This document shows positions 1 to 12,500 of a DNA stretch of 64,000 nucleotides, piece after piece. A model generated the notes under the pieces. That model made no database searches. It had not been told where the DNA came from and worked only from the letters and a program-made list of their open reading frames with translations. How positions within the stretch are numbered: the stretch's first letter is position 1; the number at the start of each line of letters is the position of its first letter. Source of the DNA: Pomacea canaliculata. Its lineage: Eukaryota; Mollusca; Gastropoda; Architaenioglossa; Ampullariidae. The position numbers and the translations under genes were made by a program. Where the stretch lies: NCBI RefSeq assembly GCF_003073045.1, contig NC_037598.1:1167501-1231500 (forward strand), in the 5' to 3' direction.

Positions 1-1605
1 TGATGCTGTAGTGTTAGTGGTGATATAAAATAGTAGATATGATATTCACCTATCGTCTTTTCTCGCGGGATCTCACGGGCAACGGTTGTACGCTGCTTTG
101 TGTTTTTTTGGGTTTTTTTTTCATTGTATCTGTCACCCTGTGTCCATTGTGTGAGCGTGTGCATCTAGTTGTATGTGAGTGTACAGATGTGTGTGTGTGT
201 TACCACAAAACAAAGAAAAGAATATTTTTCCTTGATTCTCTACTCATTTTTAAAAGTGTAGTTGATTCAAGCTTCATGCATCATTAACCACAATCGTCAC
301 ATTCCCTCCAACACACACCTAGCTTGTGACAGGATTTTTTTTAAAATATTTTTTCTTTTTGTGTTCACTGATGGTTGTTTAGCTATGAGTAGAGTTAGTG
401 CTTAGTCTGCTGGCTACTAGCCTTATAGACATTGAGATTCTAGAAAGGAAGACAGAGAAAGATAAGAAAGAAAGAAGGTTGACTGATCACACTTTCTCAC
501 GTAAGCTCGCACATGCACACATACATACACCCAACCAAACATATTCACACCCACTCGCGCACTCACACGCATGTTACAAGGTATGATACTCCCTCACCTT
601 CAATAGTCTATAAAAGCACCGGTGAAATATTTTAACTGGAAGCATGTTGTTTTTAACAAAATTTTGTGTGCTGGAAACATCTAGAATTAAAGCGAACTCG
701 GTGATTCAATATAACTGTAATATATTTCTAGCAAACTGTGCACCATTTACGATTTTTATACAAACTAAAGATAGTTAAAAAAGTTTTGGACACAAAGCAC
801 AGTCCTCAGTATTGTAACTACGGGTTCAAAATAACAACACAATGACTTCAATTATAGTCGGCAGGTCGCTGCTTCCCAGGCTCAATGAATAATCATAATT
901 ATTTCTGTGTGTGAGAGAGAGCTTTCACTTACCGTCTTAAACAGGCTTTGATCACACGACCATCTACTTCCAAATGTAGTGCATTAACCACAATATGATA
1001 TTTGATGTGTGACCGTTTCACTTTGTACATGAAGTCTGGGCACCCACATGAATCATCATAGTAGTAAACAATCACACACACGCACACAAGCCTGCCATAT
1101 CTAAACAATGTATAGATAAGCAAAAGCTACAGGTCACATGGTGAGATCATGTGACAATAACAAGTATACGAGAATCACACTTTACTTTTTCGTTGGTGGT
1201 AAGCGTATTAACATTGGTCGGTCAAAGATATTTCTTTCTGTACTATGAAAGGTAATGAAAGATGGATTATAGATGGGTTGTTTGCAGGCTTGTGAGTTAT
1301 ATCATACGACTAGTCGCAATAAAAAATTTTAATCCCAGAAGACAAGGTGATGAAAACCTTAAAAGTGAGTTTTTACCAACATCAACTTCTCATCCCCCAT
1401 GTTACTTCGTAAAACATCTCTCAAAGATTGAGGGTGGAGGCTGGTGTAGCTATTAGTTCAGATTGTTAGTAAACACAGTTTCTTCTGACTTCACTGCGTA
1501 CTACTGTTGTCGATAAACAGTTCTCGTTGCATTGTTTGGAAGCAATCTCTAACCAGTTCTTAAGATTTTAACCGTAAAAAAATCAACAGTCCTTTCTGCC
1601 TTTTC

Positions 1606-4600
1606 TCAACTACCTGCTTCACCTGTAGACAGATTGCTATAGAATCTGATGAGCTCTGGGACATTATCTTTACCATTTCTACTTCTATCGACACCATCGT
1701 CATCAAAGGCGGTCTCACGGTCGTCTTCGTTACTGCCCCTTTTCTTTTCTTCGCTAGTTTGCACTGTTTCTGCTCTCGTGTCTGCTGTTTGCTCTCTCAT
1801 TGCCTCTGCTTTCATTTCTTGAGCATGCTCCACTTCCCTTTTTGCTTCCTCTTTCTCTTCTTGCTCAACCTTTGCCGCCATCGTTTCTTCAATTCTCTCC
1901 TGTTTTTGTCTTGCATCCTCCTTGCTTTCTGTCTCTGACTTTCTTTCCATAGTTTCTTTTTCTTTCATTTTAACTTCTTCTTTGTCGTCGTCTCTCTTTT
2001 TCTGTCCACCCAAGTCTTCCTTATTTTGTTCTGTTGTTAACTGCCCCTTCATGTCCTCATTGTTTATTGTTTCTGACTTTGCTTCGCTACTTTCTTCTTC
2101 TTTCATTTCGACTCTTGCCCTCTCGCCTTCTCTTTCTTTTGTTTCTTGCATGCTTTCTGTATTTGGTGTTGGTTTTGATCGCCCCTTCATGCTCTCTTGT
2201 TTTCCTCGCTCTGTTTCTACCCTGGTGCTAGTTGTTTGTGGTGTGTCACGGTTACGAATAATGTTTATCTTGTTTACATCATCATTTTCACTCTCTGCAT
2301 TGCGAGGTTTTACTGGGCTATGTCGGTTGACCGATAGCTTCTTCAAGAGGTCAACAGGTTTGTGCGGAATAGGTGGCTTTGGGTTAGATGTTGATGTTCC
2401 TGTGTCGTGAGGAGTAGATGAATGACTATTTGTATGAGGTGACTCCTCTTTATACTGAATGTTGTCACGTGACAAAGATGCTGAACTCAGGTCTGCGGCG
2501 ACATCTGTGGCCTTTGTGCTGCTGGATAAATGTAGAGATTGTAATGTCTGACGGTCCTCAACATCACTGTCTTCATCTTTGGTGTCGGTGCTGTGAGGTG
2601 AAAGTGTAGATTGTGGTGATGTCTGACTGTCTCCGACACTAGCATTAGCGTCCTGAGTGTGCTTGGTGTTGTTACACACATCCTGCAATAATGGGTGTTC
2701 TTCTTTACTACCGTCGTTACTCTCATCTTCAAATGATATCTTGTCATGGTGCAGACACAGCTTATCTTCATTGTGACCTAGTAACTGTTTATTTTCCTGA
2801 GAAGCCTCTTCTTCCTCGCGGTTTGACTCCAGGCGCTCTAGAGGATCCTCGTTGTCCTCACGTGTGGGTTGCCAGAGACCACGTGTCCTTTCCCAGCAAC
2901 CAGTGACAGGCTGCAGCCGATTCCCCACAATACGTCTCAGGTCACGTGGTTCTCTTCTACTTTTCGGCAGACCAGGAATCTGAATCACTCCCCACCTGCA
3001 TAAGAAGATTCTGATGAGAAGCAGAAGTAGTAAACACCTTATTCGTGATCGTGGGTTAGTGTGCACGTGTACAGTTCAAGGTGGGCATGTCAGTGAGTGC
3101 ACGCAAGCATTGTGCATATTATGTGTGTGTGTGTTTTTGAATAAAGATTTATTATATTCACGGTAAAGAACCCTTTTAGCTGAAGGTTACTCTTGAACTG
3201 AAAGTCCTGCTAACGCCCCTATCAAAAATTAGAAAAGCTGTCAATGGATATCATCTTCAGACTAAATAAATATAAACCACATAAAATAAAACAAAACAGT
3301 TGATAATAATATAATCAGTAGACAAGCTAGATACACGTATTGCCGGCTTACCAGTGAAGGAATAAGACTACTCCTAGTACCAGCAGGATGGGAATTATAA
3401 TCAGTGCAAGAAGTCCGTTAGAGCTTCCACCTACAGCAACACAGAAACAGAATGAACTGACTAGTGATACGTGGTTTGGTGAGTTGCAGGACCAGGTGTC
3501 TGGTTGACTCTAGGGATAACTGTTCAAACTGTCAGGTAAGTGGATGTCTGATTTGTTCATGTTTGACTGTCATCTTAGGAAACTATGTGTGCTCGTCTTA
3601 ATGGGGCAACTGCTTGTGTCGACATTTTAGCATCTGTCTGCTACACAACTACAAGTGATGTGAGTCTTGTACATAGACAGATAAAGTTTATCTTGATTCT
3701 GGCTCTTTGGGGACACAAATAGTCATTCATAACTAATGTAGAGTACCGGAATGTGATGTTGTGTTTATACTTATCCAAATGTGATACATGTATGTATAGA
3801 AAGTCATACTTATCTAAGATTGAATATATCGCTTCCATAGTATAGTACAATAATATAGTATATTACACGTACACACTCTAGTGACTGTATATATATATAT
3901 TATATACAAAATTGTTTGGGTTTTACGCCGTACCAGCAACCACAGTTGCCATATAAGGCTACATGACAGCAAGAGGAAGCGGAATCAACTCCCTAGTGCA
4001 TTGATGGGAACCATCCATTACCATTGTGATAATTAGTTACAAAGAAAAGACGCTCACCATCATTGTGTGACGACGACTCATCTGTCTGAGGCGATGCAGC
4101 TGATGTCATCTGACTTTCCTCGCCATCACCATGACCATCACCATCACCATGGCCAGTCCCTGACGGGGAAGTGTAGACCACATGGGGTGCAGTAACTCCG
4201 TGACACGTGTACGTTCCTGTGGTTCTGTCCGAGTGCGTGGCATTAAAGACAAAACGGTCACCGGAAATGGTTTTCTCTGGAGATACGATGCGGAGGACAT
4301 CTTGGTGGGAACTGAGAACGATGCACGAAATGCCACAGTCCACGATGGCGAACACTGCTGTCCCTGTGGATTTTTAGAAGTTTACACAAGCGACAAGTAT
4401 TTAACTCGTTAACACGGGTATATATTTCAAAGGGGCGCGACTCTTGCCAATTCTACCCAGTTGAGAAAGCTCTGACTGTTTGTTTACTTTTGTATATTAG
4501 TGAATATTTTGAATACTCGCTGCTTATGTAGGACTGCAAGGATAGATGGCTTCATAAATATGTATATAGATAAATATTCTGATAGTCCTATATGCTGATT

Positions 4601-6711
4601 CTCTCTGCTTCAATGGGATTTTTCCTTTCTATCCCAGAATACAAAGGACATCCTGGCGGCTCGATTATTCTTCTCAAGTGAATATTTGCTTGTGCTTCAT
4701 CCTAGAGTCTGAGCCCCGCCACCTGACTCTCTATACAGTGACTTTACCCAGTACACTATTGTACCTGAAAGTACACAAACCTGAGACTACACGGAAGGAA
4801 GACAACAAAGAAAAAGCAAGGATCTAGAGAAGGGGTTAAGGCACAAGATGCGTCGGAGAGATGCTGGTGACATGTTGTGGTCACATGACAAGATTGAGGA
4901 CTGTATTGTAGAACCAAAAGAGACTAAGGTGTTTGGCAACAATAAGCCGTGGATTTGCAAGGACCTGAAAGCTTGCATTTTTGCTAAAAGGTTGCTTTTA
5001 TTCAGAATGATAAGAGAAAGGAGTTAAATCTGAATAAAGAATTTCGACAGAAAAAGCAGACTGGAGAAAATAACTATAAAAATATGGAGATGAATCTAAA
5101 AGAAAGGAGTGAGCTGGGGGCATGGCTGGTGGCAATGAGCAAAATGATGGGATGCCGGGTTTGAAGTACATGACTTTTCTCGTGAATGTGTTCTTCCTTG
5201 TCACAATCAAACATTTGATGCTGTTTATAAGCCATAAGCCTTGAAGGCTTTTTTAGCCATAACATTAATTACACAACACACAATAACAATCTCATCAAAC
5301 ATCTACAATCTCAGAACAAATGGTGACAATATAGCAAAATATAAAGATAAATACACAATACTGAAATTATATATACAGGGATTACTTACACAGTCATAAG
5401 ACAGGTTGAATAAATTTGCATACAAGGATACTTTTGGATTTAATATTCATAGGCCGGTGTAATTTAAATTTACTTACATGATGCAAAAAAAAAAATAAAT
5501 AATAATAATGGAAGCAGCGCTTTCCATAAAAGAGTAAACAAAGGAGGAGCACACAGAAACAATGAAATTCATAGGGTCAAGGCCACTGGTCTGAAGGCAT
5601 TCAGCACTCTGAGTGTGACCTTTGTAGAACTGGAATAAATATGGGGTTTACATAGCTTAGGAAAGTATCGAGTGTTTGAGAACAGGTCGAACAGAATTGT
5701 GACCATTGAGCTCAGGACCTGAACACCTTTCAGACCGTCCTGTCCCGGAGTGTTGAAGGTGACCACATTGTCATCCACTAACATATCAAAGTCGTCAACC
5801 ACGCAAAGTAGATATCTGTGTTACTGACATCGCTGCTATCGCTGCTTGACAACAACAAACTTAATGATGACAATTGTTCGCTAGTAGATTAACTACATAA
5901 TGACACTAACAGATTGCACACAACATTAACTACAGCATCACAGCTGTTCTCCAGGACTTGAACTCTGTGATGACACTAAGTCATACAACACTTGTGTAAC
6001 TGTAACTATGTAAGGACAGTACCACGTACCTGTCTTATGAACGAAGTCCACGCGGGAGAGGGAGACATTCACGTTGAAGGTGCAGACTATTTCGTTGTAA
6101 CTTCCATTTTGTGTTTGCTTTGCAACAGACTCCAGTAGCTCTCCTGCAAGAAGCAGATGGACAGGTAAATATAACACCTGGAGCGTTTTCCTCTATTTTT
6201 TATTCCTTTCTGTGTTTTTCCGTAATGTCTTTCACACTCTCGTCAACCCGTCACCTATCTATCCGGCTGTCTCAAGGACACTTCCAAAAGTTTATTCTCA
6301 AACCTAATACCGATAGTTTGTGTAACCCATCACTCATTTTATTTGTGCCGCTTTCAGCATCACAAGTGAAATAGTTTCCACTGCTGACCTTAATAACTCT
6401 CTCTAGACGCTTGGTGGGAACTGAACTTCCTTCTGTCTTAAAGTGCAGGCTGCTCTGGACACTGGACTCTCTCAAGTCGGTTGTACATCTTTCTAGCGAT
6501 GCTAGACTCCACTAACTCTACCTATTCCACAGTCTCCCGGTGTTAAACAGAACTCGTGTGAGATGAGATCAGACATGTGTAGCGGCCATTAGCGACATTA
6601 GTAGACATGAAGACTTCACCTACCTGTCGTCTCACCTGTCGCAGGTTGGAGGTGTGAAAACAGTGGTAGCAGACAGATTATGGTACTCAGTATGGTTCCC
6701 TGCTGTGACAT
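1606..6711 (-). CDS. Gene A: Ig-like type I membrane protein with long acidic cytoplasmic tail
   Basis: Predicted spliced gene. Exons: 6711-6636 (ATG, signal peptide core IICLLPLFSHLQP; an alternative donor gives an end at 6624), 6143-6030, 4363-4058, 3430-3352 and 2995-1606 (TGA stop). Exons upstream of the transmembrane exon join in phase 1, the tail exon joins in phase 2, and lengths sum to a multiple of three (about 654 aa). The ectodomain is one Ig-like domain split over two exons: NEIVCTFNV supplies the B-strand Cys and TTGTYTCHG the F-strand Cys. A short HGDGDGHGDG stalk precedes the transmembrane segment GLLALIIIPILLVLGVVLFL. The tail of about 460 aa is Glu/Lys-rich and probably coiled-coil, with a PPIPHKP SH3-ligand-like patch and DNIQYKEE. 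Unlike genes C-E, A lacks the first Cys (STC position) and the terminal PC Cys. Ligand and function are unknown. The product looks like a cell-surface receptor or adhesion protein. Confidence 0.8.
4896..5155 (+). mobile_element. LINE fragment (endonuclease-RT linker region), antisense in intron of gene A
   Basis: Conceptual plus-strand translation gives EDCIVEPKETKVF followed by NNKPWICKDLKACIFAKR. After a +1 frame change it gives KEFRQKKQTGENNYKNMEMN and LGAWLVAMSKMMG. This is the familiar block between endonuclease and reverse transcriptase in L2/CR1/Rex-type LINEs (NNKPWITKDLK..KKRAF, then NYRRKLE..W..MK.ITG). The fragment is broken by stops and frame changes, so it is dead. The same insertion occupies the equivalent intron in gene B, so it predates the duplication. 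Confidence 0.65.
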
Positions 6712-8264
6712 CGTGTCAGTCGTCAACAACAACTTCAAATTATCAGAACACAAAACAAGACTACAACCTCCACACGACTACCTTTTGTCAAGCTGTGGTC
6801 ACAGACGCAAATACGCCCGACATTTGTCTGTGTATGTAGGTCGCCTTCTTTCTGGGAAAGTCTGAAGCTGTCTACCTGTGCGGGGACACCCGGTGACGAG
6901 CCAAGGTGTCGGTGTAAGGTGGTTTTATTTGTGGCGAAGCTTGTATTGGGATTACCCTGACGAGACATTATTAACATGTTTTGGCTTGAACAGGCGAGAA
7001 TAAGTGGTGAAATATTCTTTTTACTGTTGATGTATAAATAGTAGACATGATATTCACTTATCATCTTTTCTCACGGGATCTCACGGGCAACGGTTGTACG
7101 CTACTTTGTGTGCATTTTTCATTGTATCTGTCACCCTGTGTCCATCTGTGTGCGCGTGTGCATCTAGTTGTATGTGAGTGTACAGATGTGTGTGTGTTGC
7201 CACAAAACAAAGAAAAAAGCCGACTACACAGGGTGCGTTGAATCACAGGGTGTGTAATACAAGTTGGTGGTTGAATGTTGTCACATTATTGAAGTATACA
7301 ATTACACACACTTCCAGGTTCTTTCATGCAAGTTACAGAAAATTGCGTGAGCCTGTCACGAGGCTTTACCAATCTAACAGACATTCCAACAACTTTATTT
7401 CCTTTGGTTAAATCCCTGAATTAAATTAAATCGTCGTCGTTTGTGATGGTGGGACAGCTACTTAGCGAAACTGTTGTTGTTGGTAACAGGCGAAGTTCCA
7501 CTTGTCAGAAATTATGGCTGTGTACGTTGTAGGTGTGGACAGGTGAAATTCCTCACAAACATGACATTGCTGTATGTACACTACTAGTCACTGCTGGGGA
7601 CAGACTCCCTCTCCCATTTATTTGTCTGTGAGTTTTTTACTCTCTGCAGTCGGTCTTTTATTTGGTACAACCGTCCATTTCATATTCCACGTTCACTTGT
7701 TCTTTTTTCACACACACACAGGCCTGTCATATGTAAACAATGTAAACAACTACTACGTGTCATGACTAGATCCGTGACAATAACAAATAGACGAGAAACA
7801 CACTTTACTGTTCAGTAGGTGGGGCAATGTAACCGTGTTAACATCCGTCGTTCAAAGGTATTTCCTTCTGTTTTCTGAAAGTCAGTGACAGGTGGATTAA
7901 ATTTGACTCTTTTCAGGCTTGAGTGCTATATCATACCACTAGTCGCCAGAAAAGATTTTTTATCACAGGAGACAAGATGATAAAAAAGTTAGAAGTAAGT
8001 TTTTACCAAGATAATGCTGGTCTTCTTCTCATTACCCTTGTTGCTTCCAAAAGCATCACTCAAAGATTTAGGGAGGAGATTAAAGCATATTTTAGTTCAA
8101 CTTGTCTGTAAAAACAGTTTCTTCTCCCTTCACTGTGTACTTCCATCCACTCTTGTCAATAAACAGTTCTCGTTGCATGGTCTGTAAGGAATCTCTTCTA
8201 ACAAGTCCTTTCTATCTTGTTCTCAACTACTGACTTCAGCTGTGAACAGATGGTCAAAGAGTCT

Positions 8265-9536
8265 GGAGAGTTACCTGCCATCTGCTGCTTGGATTTTCTG
8301 ACTTCCACATTTGTTAACTTCTGTTGCCTTTTTCTCCCTGGTCTTAACCACATGAAGATGTCATTGTTTGCCTCCCCATTGTACTGTCATTTGAGTGACT
8401 AGTGACACTCATTAACCCTGTCAAAGGACGGATGGCCAGATACTGCTACATGCTTTCCCTGTCGCAGTAGTCTTTGATATATAGAGTATATATAGATAAG
8501 AATATAAATGAAAGGATAGGGTCAAAAATACTTGCGCCATCCACGTGATCAACATCGGCAGGACTGCCACCAGTGGTGGTGCTACCTTACCAATCGTCAT
8601 CAGATGATTGTAATCACCTTTTTTTCCATTTCTGACGATTTTCTTCATTATCGTGAAGTCTTTTCATTATTGTATCATGAAGCTCAGTTTTGATAGCTCA
8701 TACAGTTGAAGCACATCATCTTGCCCCCAGTGACTGTTACAAGGAGAAGTTTCTGTGTCCCACCAGCGGGCAAGTGTGTTTCCTACTTTCACAGGTTTTT
8801 ATGTTCTAAGATCATATGTCCATAGTGGGTTCTTCAGGTACATCTTCTCGAACACCTGCATTTTCCCCTTCGTGTCTGCAAGCAGAGACCTCGCTTTACA
8901 TCCGTACAGATGTGTGATGCTCAGTCCACCTTCCTGTTCACTTCAGTTTAAGCAGCTTAGTCTGTTCACAGTCTCTTCTTTCTTGTCCTTGTTCAGTGGC
9001 TTCAGTTTTAAGTTGCTAGTGTCTAGAGACTTGCCTTGGAGCGAGTGTTTAGTCTCAGCTTTCTGTCTTTGGTATGTTTATAATACTTCTCTTTCCTTCT
9101 GTCCCTTGGTTCACATTCTCACTGACATCTCCAGTCTCACTGATGGAGCGATGTACATGTCTTTGTCTATGTTACATCCACTGCGCATGGTCCTCTTCAT
9201 ACTCCAGGATGTCATTCAGTTCTGTCAGCACTGGTGTTCTTCACATTTAAAGCACATTTCAAACATAAAAGGCCCTGTCTGTTGACTAAAGATATACTTT
9301 CATCCACAGAAGTTTCTGTTTCAGCTCTCCGCTCGTCACTGGGATAAGAAACTAAGGCCAACATACTGGACACCTGAACATGAATCTTGTCAGAATACAA
9401 CAAACCTGTGTGTGGTTCAGGCTTTGTTAAGTTTGTCAAACTTCTCACTCATGTAACACTGTGATAGACACATCCCTAGCTCCCCTCACGATGGATTGAC
9501 TGTGTGACCTCATCAAACGTTTCAACTTGTTGTTCC
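8265..9536. other. Segment present in copy 2 but absent from copy 1; no gene recognised
   Basis: The sequence left of about 8,262 aligns with the 3' end of gene A (about 1,600-1,650), and the sequence right of about 9,725 aligns with gene A from about 1,665. The intervening stretch, including the last part of gene B, has no counterpart in copy 1. Weak open frames exist on both strands (plus 8,755-9,285; minus 9,212-9,448), but none shows a domain or motif I can name. It probably serves in part as the 3' UTR and flank of gene B. Confidence 0.6.
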
Positions 9537-12500
9537 TTACACATCCGGACTGTTGTCATCCTCATCTTTTCTTAATGTATTGGGTGAGTCATTTAGTCTA
9601 CTGCTAATTGTTTGTTTCTTTTCGCTTCTTCCTTCAGAACCTTCCTGGGAGTGTTCAGGGAGAGACAGGTCGGTGTAGACTAGGCTCTGCCCAGTGGAAC
9701 TTGCACCATCCAACTTATCAACATCACCAACACCTTCATCACTTCTACTTCTATCGGCATCATCGTCATCAAAGGCGGTCTTGTAGTGATCGTCTTCTTT
9801 ACAGACTTTTTTCTCTGGTTCTTTACTAGTTTTCAATGTTTCTGTTATCGTGTCTGCTGTTTGTTCTGTCACTGCCTCTGCTTCCATTTCTTGAGCATGC
9901 TCCTCTTCCCTCTTTGCTTCCTCTTTGTCTTCTTGCTCAACCTTTGCCGCCATCGTTTCTTCAATTTGCTCTTGTTTCTGTATTGAATCCTGCTTTTCTT
10001 CTGTCTCTAACTTCATTTCCATAATTTCTTTTTCTTCCATTTCAACGTTTGCTTTCTCATCTTCTATCTCTTTCTTTCCGTCCATGTCTTCCTTATTTTT
10101 ATGTGTTAACTTCCCCTTTGTATCTTCATTGGTTATTGCTTCTGAATCTGCTTTACTATTTTCTTGTCCTTTTACGTTGATCCTTGCTATATCGTCTTTT
10201 CTCTCTTCTGTTCCTTCCATGCCTTTTTTAGTTCGTGCTGCAAACTGCGCCTTTATTTTCTTCATTTCTTCTTGCATTTCTTCTGACATGGCGCTAGCTG
10301 TTGGTGGTCTGTGTTGGATGTTTTGCCAAAAGTTACGAGATTTTTTTACATTTGTTACACTATTATCTTTACCCTCTTCATCAAGAGGGTATGGTATGAA
10401 TGTCGGAGAAGGGTGATCCATCTTATTATCATTCTCGGACTCTTTATTGTCAATTACTGAAGAACCTGGCAAAGGGCGACTGTCATTCCTAACGTCTCGG
10501 CTGTCCAATTTGAGGTGGGGAGGTTTAGGCGCAATAGGTGGCTTCAGTGTTGGTCTTCCTGTGTCGTCAGGTGCAGATGAATGACTAGTTGTATGAGGTG
10601 ACTCCTCCTTATACTGAATGTTGTCACGTGACAAAGATGTTGCACTCAGGTCTGCAGCGACATCTGTAGCCTTGATGCTGTTGGATAAATGTACAGATTG
10701 TGGTGATGTCTGATGGTCCTCGACACTAGCATTTTCGTCCTGTGTGGGTTTGGTGTTGTTATACGAATCCCGCAATAATGGGTACTCTTCTTTGACATCA
10801 GACATTTCATTGTCTTTACACTCGTAGTTTCTGTCGCTTTCAAATGATTCCTCAGTGGGATAGGATAGATCGCTCTTCAATTTGCCTGGTGCTACACCAA
10901 GGTGCAGAGACATCTTATCTTCATTCTGACTTAATAATGCTTCAGCTTCCAGAGAAGCCTCTTCGTCTTGATCGTTGTTTGACTCCCGGTGTAATGATTG
11001 TAGTGATGTCTGACTGTCTCCGACACTAGCATTATCGTCTTGAGTGTGCTTGGTGTTGTTACACACATCCTGCAATAATGGATGTTCTTCTTTACTACCG
11101 TCGTTACCCTCAGCTTCAAATGATTTCTTGTCCTGGTGCAGAGACAGCTTCTCTTCATTGTGACATAGTAGCTCTTTAGCTTCCAAACAAGCCTCTTCGT
11201 CTTGCTCGCGGTTTGACTCCAGGCGTTCAAACGGATCCTGGTTGTCCGCACGTGTGGATTGCCAAAGACCACGTGTCCTTTCCCAGCAGCCAGTGACAGG
11301 CTGCAGCCGATTCCCCTGAATATGTCTCAGGTCACGTGGTTCTCCTCTAGTTTTCGGCAGACCAGGAATCTGAATCACTCCACACCTGAATAAGAAGATT
11401 CTGATGAGAAGCAAAAGTAGTAAATATCTTATTCGTGATCGTGCGTTAGTGTGCACGTGTACTTCAAGGTGGGCATGACAGTGAGTGCGAGCAAGCATTG
11501 TATGTATATATGTGTTTGTATGTAAAGAAGATTTTTAGCTGACGGTTACTCTTGAACTGAAAGTACTTTTAATGTTCGTATCAAAAATTAGATGAAGCTG
11601 TCATTGGATAAAATAAATCTTCAGATAAAATAAATATAAACCACATAAAATAAAACAAAACAGTTGATAATAATATAATCAGTAGACAAGCTAGATACAC
11701 GTATTGCCGGCTTACCAGTGAAGGAATAAGACTGCTCCTAGTACAGCAGGATGGGAATTATAATCAGTGCAAGAAGTCCGTTAGAGCCTCCACCTACAGC
11801 AACACAGAAACAGAATGAACTGACTAGTGATACGTGGTCTACCTTCACTTGTATGTCGACAGAATAAGTTCATCTTGATTCTGGCTCTTTATGGTGACAA
11901 ATAGTTATTTATAAGTCATATAAATGTGCATATTATGATTATTATCATTTTTTTTTTACTATTGGAATTTATACTTAAAGACCATTGTCTTTATACTTAC
12001 CCATATACGAATGTCATATTTATCTAATGACGGCAATAGGAAGGGGAGTGAACTCCCTGGTGCACTATAGGAACCATCCATTACGATTGTGACAATTAGT
12101 TACAAAGAAAACATGCTCACCAGCATTGTGTGACACCTCATCTGTCTCTGGTGGTGAACCTGATGTCATCTGACTTTCATCGCTATATCCATCACCATGA
12201 CCATCGCCATCACCAGTCCCTGACGGGGTAGGGTAGACCACCTGGGGTGCTGTAATTCCGTGACACGTGTACGTTCCTGTGGTTTTGTCCGAGTGCGTGG
12301 CATTAAAGACAAAACGGTCACCGGAAATGGTTTTCTGTGGAGATACGATGCGGAGGACATCTTGGTAGGAACTGAGAACGTTGCACGAGGTGCCACAGTC
12401 CACGATGGCGAAAACCTCTGACCCTGTGGATTTTGACACAAGCGACAAATATTTAACTGATTTACACGGGTATATGTTTAAAAGGGAAGCAACTCTTGCC

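Larger units (their letters stand above)
1..6869. repeat. Tandem segmental duplication, copy 1 (left edge cut by window)
   Basis: Copy 1 of a duplicated block that holds gene A and its introns. It runs from the window edge to the shared sequence TCTGGGAAAGTCTGAAGCT near 6,850-6,869, which recurs at about 15,069-15,087 in copy 2. The left ends also match: GATATTCACCTATCG near 40 against GATATTCACTTATCA near 7,048. Exons, introns and an intronic LINE fragment occur in the same order in both copies. The two differ by numerous indels, the largest being about 1.46 kb at the 3' end of the gene. Confidence 0.9.

Noticed and set aside
1922-2410. Open frames on the plus strand opposite the tail exons of genes A and B (also 9,925-10,416)
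   Set aside because: Shadows of the GAA/AAG-rich coding strand (CTT/TTC-rich complement) with no independent support.
5569-5802. Minus-strand frame containing DFDMLVDDNVVTFNTPGQ, conserved in copy 2
   Set aside because: Entering from the nearest acceptor in the required phase meets a stop, and the copy 2 version is frameshifted. Similarity is explained by the segmental duplication.
6350-6480. Ig-like fragment SSGNYFTCDAE on the minus strand in intron 1 of gene A
   Set aside because: The signal exon joins the 6,143 exon directly in frame without it, splice sites are poor, and the copy 2 equivalent (14,640-14,720) is rearranged. At most an exon relic.
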